Source: Isohypsibius dastychi (taxonomy: Eukaryota; Tardigrada; Eutardigrada; Parachela; Isohypsibiidae). From it: a stretch of DNA of 30,457 nt. Under the pieces are notes generated by a model that had not been told where the DNA came from, did no database searches, and saw only the letters and a program-made list of their open reading frames with translations. Location: the NCBI GenBank assembly GCA_034696485.1, contig JAQIWT010000164.1, positions 1-30,457 on the forward strand, given 5' to 3'. The position numbers and the translations under genes were made by a program. Positions 21,606-30,457 of the stretch are shown in pieces (position 1 is the stretch's first letter; every line of letters starts with the position of its first letter).

Positions 21606-24600
21606 TCAAGTTGGTACTTTCCACTGCAGAGATCGTCCGACTTCGTACATGTAGGAAAGAAGATCATAGAATTCGCAAGACTTTGTGTCTGAGGACATTT
21701 CATGGAATAACAGGTACTTTTCATACAGCTGAAGAGCAGTGGAGCTGTCTTCAACACTATACAAAGAAATAAAATTACACTGCAATCTGGTGAAAGTCCC
21801 GGTGAAAATTACCTGTCGTGTGCCTGAGCTTGCACTTTTTTACCCAAAAAGTACCAAGCTAAAAACTTCAGCGAGATAAGACGCTGGTCAGGTAAGCGAA
21901 AGAGCTGAACAGTATCGATGATCTGCGTCGTCGGTACCTGAAACAGAACTGTTAATCACCACACTTAAAACAATGTTATGTTGCGCTCACTTTCAAATTC
22001 AAAACAGAAAAATCATTATTTAATCCATGTCCAACGAACTTCACACCACGGTCAATCAAATACCGCAGTCGGACATAAACCGACTTCAAGGTGTGTAGTC
22101 GCTTGGACGAAAGATGAACGCAGAGATCGCCGGGGTTTATACCAGAAAATTCAGTCAGATGATCTCCCACCTATACAACACAAAAACCCGTACAGATATA
22201 TTGCTGCACAAAACAGTTAAAAATCCAACCTCATCCTGAGCCATGACATATTCGTCCATAAAGACAGATCCAACAAGAGGACCACTGCCACGGATAACGG
22301 AAACACGACCAACTGCTTTCATGCTAGACTTCGGTTTCGTCTCAGCTGACCGCCAATCGACTTCACTTTCACTTAGATTCACGAATTCAGCATCCAAAGC
22401 CATGACAGTGCGAGAACTGATATCTTCGCTCTGGAACATGGGAACAACCGACGGGTGACCTGAGTAATTCCCATTAGCACTCATGCCGCAGTACTGGAGA
22501 AACACGTCTTGAGTAATCGGATTGACAGCTACACAAAAACACAAATTATTATTAGTCAAGGCAAATTCCACAAAAAAGCGACATCACCTGTGGTACGAGA
22601 ACACAAAAACACAAATTATTATTAGTCAAGGCAAATTCCACAAAAAAGCGACATCACCTGTGGTACGAGAATTAGTATCCATATTATTGGCGCAATAGAA
22701 CGCGACACATGGAACTTTGGAATCGATGTCGAAATTCAAAGCTTCGTTCTGAGAAATCATCAAAATTTAACAAAAGTCTCACCAAGACGAGACAGTTATA
22801 CCTGAGGGATCACTGTGACCTTTAGATCATCAAACACCAGCCAGTTTCCGCTATCCGATTTCACCATGGTCACTGTCCGGCGACGCTGGCAGTTCAGCTG
22901 GTATATCACTGTTCATTTCTGAACGTTAGCCATAAACAGAGCTTGTAATGAAAAGGGGACTCTCACCTGACTTGACCGTGTATTGTCTCCATTTATTTCG
23001 AGCGATTGGGCAAGTGCTGACCATGTTAGTAATTCCATCAACACCGATGTGCATCCAAACATCCGGAGGTATGAAAGTCGAGATAACCGATTCACTGTCA
23101 AACAGAAATCTATGAACTCTTTTTAATCGTACCACTCTACTAAATGCTAGCAAGTACTGTAAAAAAATTTTGTAGGGTACGCGATGTCGATCTTGCTCTG
23201 ACCTTTTCAGTGAGCTCCTGGTAATTCCAATTTTTTCACGACGAGAAAAGTTCAGCTCTCTGACTTCGTCTTCGCTTTCCATCCTGGAAACCCGGCTCGC
23301 GACGCAAGACGACCACTGGTTGTTGAGTCGTTTGACGGATATTTTATTTTGCGCGTCGTCCAAGTTGAAATTAATCACAAATGATTCCGGAAGCACAATA
23401 CCTCTCCTCGTAAAGAGCTGAAACAGCAGAAACAAATCGAACTGTCATCTTGCAGTGAGATGAAGACGCTTACCGCTAGATTCTCTCGACAGCATGTCTC
23501 ACAATACGCGAGCCCTTCATTGCTTTCATTGATGGAAGAACGAAAGACAGAATGCATATCCTGGCCAATTCCTGAAACAAACTAGTTTGGTCTCAACGTA
23601 ACTAATAATATTTGAGATCACCCTACCCGAGTTGAGCGAGTCCCAATACTGCAGAGAAGTCATAAAGACTGTCCGTGGGGTCTGCACTACATGTCCGCAT
23701 TCATGCGCCACCGTATCCGTGACTTTCCATCCTGCGAGTTCTGAAATCAGGCTCTCCGGTTTCGCAAAATGGTCACACAAATTCATCTCTTGGTCTGCGT
23801 GCTGGAAAAAGAATTCAATCCAATGCGGTACCATGGTAGTAAACTGATCTCGACGATAGCCCTGAGTATTAGCCATGAAGAGATCCCTTTCTAGAGCCTC
23901 TGGTAAGGAGCGGAGAACACGCAAGAGATTGCCAGCCTAAAAAACACCGTAAGAGACAAAACCAAAGGTCATGGCTCGACATCAACATACATGGGATGGT
24001 TCTTCCGATTCATTCAGCCCCATCATATGAAAAACAAAGCCGATTTCACACGACAAGCAGAATTCGTTGAAGCACAGATGGTTCCGGAAAGCAACTGCTA
24101 AAGGCGAGATATGGTACAGTGCCTGTAAAACAGCATTGCAACAAGAGTTGGCTAGTACAGGTTCCAAGATCGGCTGATCAGGATGTGAAGATGGGACTGG
24201 ACTGTTTTGATGAAAAGCCAATATTAGAACGGTCAGTACGCAGCAACAAATAGTCTACCCTATAAAACGAAGCATGGATAAGCAAACTGAGCACTGAGGA
24301 ACCGCAATTGTGACACATACTGTGTAACCCTTTGGATGGAGATCCATTGCCCAAGATCGCTGGAATGGACGAGATAGATGATGACTTCGAAAAGTTTCTG
24401 ACGAGGTATTCTTCGTCAGGTGGAGTAGGATAAAACCGCGAATAATCCGACCCTCGTTGCTGGGAATGTAAGATGTCAAGTGGAACAGTAAGACCACTGC
24501 AAGCCAAGTTAATGCAACAAGAATACGACAAGAATCAACAAGTAACAGCCGGTCTTACTCGGAGAATACACGGGCGTCAGAACCGTCGCCCCGAACAGCC

Positions 24601-26004
24601 ACCTTCTGGGCGTAAGATATGCGCGGAATGTTGTCGTCTATACCCAGCGCTCCGAAAGAAATCGAACGTTTCTGTAAGAACAGAGAAGCATATAAATAAA
24701 GCCGGGACGAGAAAAAACGATTTGAGTTCGATACGCACGTATTGTTGGCTAGCGACATCTATTCCAAAAGCAGAACCGCATTTGCTACTCCACTGCGGCT
24801 CATCGCGAGATGAAACCCAGGTCAAAACCGCTGTTTTTCCATGAGCATCGACAGTAGCAATAAAATCACCATCAGCAGAAATATCCATTCCAAGTGGTGT
24901 TGATTCGCCGCAGTATGTAACCGGTCCACAGCTATTCTCCGATGCCACAGTATCGACAATCTGATAATTTCCAACGGGATCAAGCACAACGCATTTGTGT
25001 CGACCGGATCCAGGAAGAAATCGCAAGAAGCGTGGAGCAATGTTGATGGGAACAGGTGCTGTCAGTCTGCCCATGCGTAAATCAAAGACAGATATTTCCG
25101 AGTTTGATACGACGTTATTCCCATGATCGACTCCGTATGCACACAAATACAATGCATACTCATGGATATCAAAATCCCATAAATTCAGATAGCTGTCCAA
25201 AACTACATGCTGTCGACTTGTTTTTGACCGTATATCCAGAATTCCAACATCTCCGGAGGTCGAAGCGAAACAGATATTACGTCCACATCCTCGAATGAGC
25301 TGGATGTCAGAGCTGATTACGGCAAGACTCTCCATGTAGTCCGGTCGATCCATTTTAAGCAATAAGGCAGAACCATTACTCCCTCCAAGAACCACAGAAT
25401 TTTTGCTTCCATCCTGCAATCCATCCGAAAAGGCCAAACAGCAACTGTAGTTCTCAGCATACGGCATTCTAAAACAAAAAATCGCAAGTCAGCCCGTGTA
25501 TGGCCAAAAAAGAGCATAGCGGACAATTAACATGTCTAATGTCGTTCACCCTTGCAAAGACGGCTGGTGTCAGCGAAATAATCGACTCAGATCCGTCAAC
25601 GAACTTGCTTTGCAAAATCAGCAAAAAATATAATTCCAAACTTACGACGGAGACCACAAAAGGTAGCCATCTCGATTATGGAGAGATGTCCCACCGGAAG
25701 TCAATACGAATGGTCCCGCATCAGTCACCGAGAAATCTCGCAGTGTCTGTCCCGGAAATGGTATGAAAGATTGCTGTGGAGTAAAAGTAGGACCACCATA
25801 GGAAGAAACACAACCCTAAAATTCAGTGAGGTGAAGAAAACCCAAATCCAACGGCGAAAAGAAACATACCGTTGATGATGCAGTCCACAACCGATCTTGT
25901 TGCCAGTCGAAACGAACTACACAATCAGGTGCATCTGCATCCTCTCGGCTGTGGATCAAGTGAGTCGTTGCCAAAGATTCCACCACTGCCGAGAGATCAT
26001 CCAT
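21606..26004 (-). CDS. panl-2: PAN2, catalytic subunit of the PAN2-PAN3 poly(A) deadenylase
   Basis: Cytoplasmic exonuclease that starts poly(A) tail shortening together with PAN3. Exons: 26004-25870, 25815-25646, 25468-24739, 24671-24559, 24496-24329 (3' end tentative), 24201-23991, 23936-23627, 23571-23474, 23417-22967, 22908-22802, 22748-22658, 22528-22230, 22170-21991, 21937-21813, 21756-21606. They total about 1112 residues (human about 1200). The order is a WD40-like N-terminus (about 1-345, with [13 protein letters not shown] and PRFLRFLP), a linker, an inactive ubiquitin-hydrolase-like domain ([26 protein letters not shown], the zinc-type pair AYCETC), and a DEDDh exonuclease. The catalytic residues are all present: D907 and E909 (ALDAEF), D1014 (GHGLNNDF), H1061 and D1066 (HDSVED). 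The end GRSLQWKVP then stop is typical. The ATG at 26004 is the first after an in-frame TGA, but a longer N-terminus from an unseen exon is possible. The symbol is that of the C. elegans orthologue. Confidence 0.95.
22531..22670. repeat. Perfect 70-bp tandem duplication spanning a PAN2 5' splice site
   Basis: 22531-22600 and 22601-22670 are identical. On the minus strand the unit contains the exon end CTCGTACCACAG, the donor GTGATG and most of the intron. The outer donor (exon end 22658) keeps the PAN2 frame and leaves a 129-nt intron. The inner donor (exon end 22588) would leave a 59-nt intron but adds a segment with an in-frame TGA. The exact identity means a very recent event or an assembly artefact. 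Confidence 0.95.
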
Positions 26005-27504
26005 GTTCAGAAGCTGGTCCAAATCACTCCATCGCTCAGAGCCTTTTCAGTGGTAGGAAATAGGTAGGAAATGTAGTCCATCATACATCCGTTTCTGTGC
26101 TGGCCAGGCCATTATGAACAAGATTTTTTTTGGCCTTCCATTTTCGCGGATTCGGATATCCCAACGATGATTTGGTGCCAAGTAGCACAGGTGCGAGAAA
26201 TGGAGACACGACCTTTAACGCAAACTCGTCAGACAGAGGATCGTGGCATGACAACACTAAACAGCAAGGAAACAAACTGGTCAGTCCTTTCCACTTCGCA
26301 GAAAACTTTTCCTCAACCTCCACGCACACACAGAAAATAAACGACGAAATACGCTGAAAATTTCACCTGCGTTTCACTCCAAAGCAAAAAACCAAAGCAC
26401 GACGTAATGCAGCTTGGCTCAGCTGACTTGATCTACACTTTTCCGTATTCCACCACGCGCCCGCGGTCACAAGGGGGTCGCAAAAAACAATGAATTGGGA
26501 AGCTTTGTTTGTCGTGAATTCCAGAATCCGTGGAATGCAAGGATCATTCAGGAAGACATGTTTATTATGTCTCTCGTTCTGTCTTTGTCATAAAAGATCG
26601 CAAAATATATCGAGCAAGAGCACGAGTGAACGAGAGAAAAGTCTGGTTCGGCCTGGCTGCATAGCATACATGTGTGAAGAAACGCTGAGAGAGAGAGACA
26701 GCCTCCGCTCCACCTTGTTCGTTGTCTTGCTCAGACGACAGACAAAACTCATATTTCGGTCATTCCAGTTCATTTCAAGACCGCACTTATACAATGGGGA
26801 ATATTTATTCGTGAATGCTGACATGAAAAATTGGACTTTTGAAATTATTAACCCAATGAAATTATTTAGTCTTTTTCAATGGCGTATGGACTAGACCAAT
26901 ACCAAAAGTCAAGATTCACCAGTGGTACATGAAACATATTTTTTCTTGAGAAACTAGTAGTCGGCAAAGCGATTTCGAAGTTATAGAGTTTCATATGTGC
27001 AGATCGATCTATAATTTTCTATCAAAACCCTGTCATTACCGAATAGAGTGGTCAAGTAGCCCCGCCCATTCAGGATCACCGCGTGGTCTGCTTCTTTTTC
27101 TCCACTTCAAACCATTCTCCACCAAAGTATGCCTCACCCTCTCTCACCTCATATTTCATGTGCAGTGTGTACTACCTTATCAGAATTCAAAACGAGCGTG
27201 TTTTCCGGCTGCTGATAATTTATCCACTTTCAAGTTGTACCCAAAGTTTTTCGCCAGTGTTTTGATAACCCCCTTGTACAGCAGCAGAGCGTTTACCTTT
27301 CTTGCCAAGGTCGCAAAGGCTGTTCAACATTTCCAGTGGTTAATGTTCGGGATCTATTTTTTGATACAACAAACAATCTGATGCCGTCCTAAGTGCCGAT
27401 TAGCGTGCTACTTTGCTTTCTTATGCGTTCATGTCAACAAAGCCGGTTGTTCCAGTCACTTTTCCTCCACATTTCTGCATCAATCTTGCTCACATTCATT
27501 TGCC
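26005..27504. other. Divergent intergenic region between PAN2 and the PDZ gene
   Basis: 1.5 kb between the start codons of two genes read in opposite directions, so it should contain both promoters and 5' UTRs. No coding exon is convincing. The plus-strand frame at 26490-26894 and others are low-complexity and resemble nothing known. A short purine repeat (GAGAGAGAGA) lies near 26687-26698. Confidence 0.45.
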
Positions 27505-29704
27505 ATGAAGGAATTACTGACAGTCCGTATACTTGGTGGTAAACCGTGGGGATTCACATGTAAGGAGCAGGAACAGGATGACAGCGATGGAGGTTCGGCG
27601 CCGCGAATGTGTTTGGAAATTTCGAAGGTATGTTCAACTATGTTGTGAGCTGCGGCGTATCTGCTGTTGTTGGAAAATATGATCTCAGATGCGTGACTTC
27701 TTCTCCAGTTTCAATTTCAATCATAGTTCTGGTCGGTTCAGTCTGTGCACTTGTAGTTCAGGTTCAATGACTCTGAAGAATTCGCGACAGTTTTATATAC
27801 AGTAATCTGTTAGAACTGCTTGGAACTTTACTTAATTTTTTGCATAAATAAGTGTGAATTGGAAATTTATTTCATAAATCTATACTTTGCCGTTAAGTTA
27901 GTTTTTGGCGTCGACCAAAATTACAAACGAACGGAAGCAGTTTAGCACCAGAACACGTTCGAAAACTCGGGCTGATAACGGAAAACATTGTTCGCCGTAT
28001 TTCTGCTCAATGTCAGTACTCTGTAGATGCTATCTAAAGAATTCTACAAACCACAACTGCCTTATCGTGCAGCTCGCATTTATTTCTGTTTCGTAACGTT
28101 TGCATCGTAAAAAGGCACTGTTTTGTTGTCGTGGGAAATGTTGACGAAGTAGGCATTCACAATGGGCACTTCAATTTATGCTGCTAATGTGTTCTGATTA
28201 AATATTGGAAGGTTAGCTCGTGTTTAGGTTCAAAGAATGTCGACGCCCTGTTTAGCTGTTTCGCCAGCTGATGTTGTTTTTCAAAGATTCAAAAAGGACA
28301 TCATTTGTGTTGATAAATTTTAGATAATCAGCTGACGAACTTCGCGGCATCTCAGCTTGAAATTCTCGAGCTCAATCTGGCTCTGCAGACAAAAACAAAG
28401 ATTCATGGTTTGGTCTTAACAATATTTTCTTTAGTTTCTTCAGGATTTGTCTCAAAAATTTGCTTTGTTGTTGAACCGGTAACCTAAATACCAAACTACT
28501 GTGTCCACGGTGGTGATTGGTAATTAAGCTAAATGCCGATTGTACCGAGGTCTTGAGTTGATTCTTGAACCACTATTGCTTCCGTTCTATTGTAGCTCCA
28601 GTGCTGATTCGCAGGGGAGACGAACGAGTGATTCTATAATGACGGAGTTGTAAATAATTCGATGAGTGCCGCCGCATGGCGTTGGTCAAGGTAGCTTTAA
28701 AATTTCGGTGTCCGATCGTCCATCCGGTTTTGTCCGTCGCACTCCCAGCATTTTAATGCACTTTCCTTTATGCTAGTTTGAATTTTCCAAAATCTGGTGC
28801 GCGCCGATGATTCTATTTACCGTTGATGCGCTCGTTGTTCGCGTCGTTTGATGATGGCAGACCATCAAAATCAAATTGTAAACTAACATTCAGTTCTATG
28901 CTTTAAACACAGAGATTCGGCAACACAGTATTTCATGTTCATTGGTGATAATAAGTTCTAAAGTTACTCTGTATAACGGCTTTAGTAAACAGTAATAACA
29001 ATGTTCTGAGAATTATTAGTAAGCAGCCATGCGCGATGCAAAATAATACAAAAAACCTTCTTATTTGAAATTTTTATGGCCGGTTAGTAGAAGTGAATAT
29101 ATCAAAAAACATTAGGATCCATTGTCACTTGTTATGGTGGCGTCACCTGTAGAAAAGCTGGCTTCAGATGGCGTCAGTGTGTGACTGACCAGTGAGCTCT
29201 CGTCTCTTGCAAAACTGTATCTTACCTTATCAAATTTGTATCCTGTTAGAAGCTGTAGTTAAAGTAGACAAACGCTCACAGCAGAATGATGTAAAATGGA
29301 CCACAACCGCATCATCATGTTTATGTGGTAAAATATGCATAATTATTAAAGTTATGGTTTTGTTTTGCAGGTTCTGTGTGATTCAAAAGCTTCTGGACAT
29401 TTGCTACCGGGCGATCACTTGCTTGCAATTGATGGAGTACCTTGTAAAACTATCGAAGATGCGAAAGCTCTGATGCTCGGGATTGAGGACAAATTAACCT
29501 TGACATTATGGAGGTATGTCATGTTGTACAAACAAACAAGTTATCCATGGCGGATGAAGACAAGAAGCTAATTGAGACTACGTTAAATCATGTCATCTGT
29601 ACAGTAGCTATTATGAGACGCAGACGATTGCTTCCGTCTTGGAAGAGCTTCCGATGATAGATTCAGTGGCCAACCGGATTTGGTGCGACGGTGGACACAG
29701 TTAA
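27505..29704 (+). CDS. Small PDZ-domain protein, synaptopodin-2 / ALP-Enigma-like
   Basis: Exons 27505-27627, 29371-29513 and 29605-29704 join in frame to 121 residues. The first two encode one PDZ domain: LLTVRILGGKPWGF has the PWGF form of the carboxylate-binding loop found in ALP/Enigma and synaptopodin-2 proteins, and SKASGHLLPGDHLLAIDGVPC supplies the second half with the usual PGD..LAIDG signature. SKAS and GVPC are closest to synaptopodin-2-like PDZ domains, which bind actin-associated partners. These domains normally sit at the N-terminus, and here ATG is 3-4 residues before the first strand. The third exon (SSYYETQTIASVLEELP...) is unrecognised and ends in tandem stops TAATAA. It may be a short isoform, with longer alternative exons to the right. 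The first intron is 1743 nt and I see nothing in it. The PDZ call is firm; the third exon is less so. Confidence 0.65.
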
Positions 29705-30457
29705 TAAGTGCCACGTCTTTTGACAAACATCGCCTGGGGAATGCTTTTCACACTTGGTGTTGACCGCCCCTATTGTGTAAAACAGCATCGGCACCTTAAG
29801 GTGGCATACTCATTCTGGTTCTCCATATTTTCATCGTGTGCAAGAAGCACAATTCGAAAAAAACGACAAAGGAACAAGTTCAGTTTGAAGATATCGAGCC
29901 TAAATGGACCGGTTTGCCCTTTTGATCAGTTGAAAGTATTTTTGACTGCCAGCTTAAAATATCAGAAGCTATTTATTTGCCGATTATATTTTACATTGTC
30001 CATTTGGTTTATGTATTCATTTCAACGTTGTATGAATTGCTTCGGTAAGTTTGAACCATGTAGATCGTGGCTTGGCTGTGATGGCTATCGTTTGGTAAGC
30101 CGGACAAATATGATAACCCAATCCTCTAGCAGAAGCTCACGGAACCGCCATTGCATGGTTCTTAGAACAGATTTTGGTTAATGAACATCACTCATGCGAA
30201 CGCCAATTAGAACTTGTTGATTGCGGTATCACCGTCCAGCACGTCATTGAAATAATGATCTGTGATCTGACAAAATGGTCATTTTTTTGGAGGCAAGCGG
30301 AAAGCCGAAAAGTGCCATCGATGCAATAGTTTAAATCGTCGATGTAGAAGTGGAACGATGCTTTTGCAGCCTTTGCATTCACAAGCAAGTTCATAGTGGC
30401 TGGGACGCATTTAAAAATAAGCCGTCGATCCCACAACGTAGAGGATGCTCTGAAGAA
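29705..30457. other. Region downstream of the short PDZ reading frame, content unresolved
   Basis: Several overlapping open frames occur on both strands but none matches a family I know. The most protein-like is a plus-strand reading from a possible acceptor (CCTCTAG before 30130) to TAG at 30327-30329, with stretches such as CERQLELVDCGITVQHVIE. It could be an exon of a neighbouring or extended gene, or chance. The 157-codon plus frame at 29708-30181 has no recognisable features. Confidence 0.3.

Noticed and set aside
23099-23185. A possible 80-90 nt intron inside the PAN2 exon 23417-22967
   Set aside because: GTACCC and TTTGACAG could act as sites, but the frame is open and the phase works without it. 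This part of PAN2 varies too much to decide, so the exon was left whole.
26490-26894. 134-codon plus-strand open frame between PAN2 and the PDZ gene
   Set aside because: Repetitive Arg/Ser/Leu content, no family motif and no splice context.
29708-30181. 157-codon plus-strand open frame
   Set aside because: Composition is rich in Cys, Phe and Arg with no motif; it starts just after the tandem stops and looks like chance readthrough of non-coding DNA.
30188-30436. Minus-strand frame with FYIDDL, resembling a reverse-transcriptase active site
   Set aside because: The flanking residues do not match any reverse-transcriptase motif block and no other retroelement parts or terminal repeats are nearby.

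Overview
This is a window of animal nuclear DNA with intron-rich genes. Many introns are only about 55-75 nt, and the coding sequence was assembled by eye from splice sites, reading phase and knowledge of the families. Three large conserved genes lie on the minus strand: the N-terminal half of a T-type (Cav3) voltage-gated calcium channel alpha-1 subunit, a complete talin, and a complete PAN2 deadenylase subunit. A short PDZ-domain gene lies on the plus strand at the right. Small introns, compact spacing and protein character suggest a nematode or a similarly compact invertebrate. A minor-spliceosome intron in the channel gene argues against Caenorhabditis and its relatives, which lost that machinery. 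It would fit an early-branching nematode such as the Trichuris/Trichinella group; this assignment is inference.

Layout: 489-8807 (minus), Cav3 exons 1-18, covering the N-terminus, domain I, the I-II linker and domain II up to the pore helix; the rest lies beyond the left edge. Its first intron (4641-8484) is a clear AT-AC U12-type intron that also contains a long foldback hairpin. 8808-10651, intergenic. 10652-20592 (minus), talin, 27 exons adding up to an open frame of 2550 residues. 20593-21605, intergenic. 21606-26004 (minus), PAN2, 15 exons, about 1112 residues, with one intron altered by a perfect 70-bp tandem duplication that copies its 5' splice site. 26005-27504, a divergent intergenic region. 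27505-29704 (plus), a PDZ protein of the PWGF type (synaptopodin-2/ALP-Enigma-like). 29705-30457 holds nothing recognised with confidence.

The genes do not form one pathway. Talin links integrins to actin, Cav3 sets low-threshold excitability, PAN2 trims mRNA poly(A) tails, and the PDZ protein resembles actin- and Z-disc-associated families. The most notable observations concern splicing: the AT-AC intron, a GC-AG intron, two frame-preserving candidate cassette exons in talin (27 and 60 nt), and the duplicated PAN2 donor. The 9-mer AAAGGTCAC is also far more frequent than chance.
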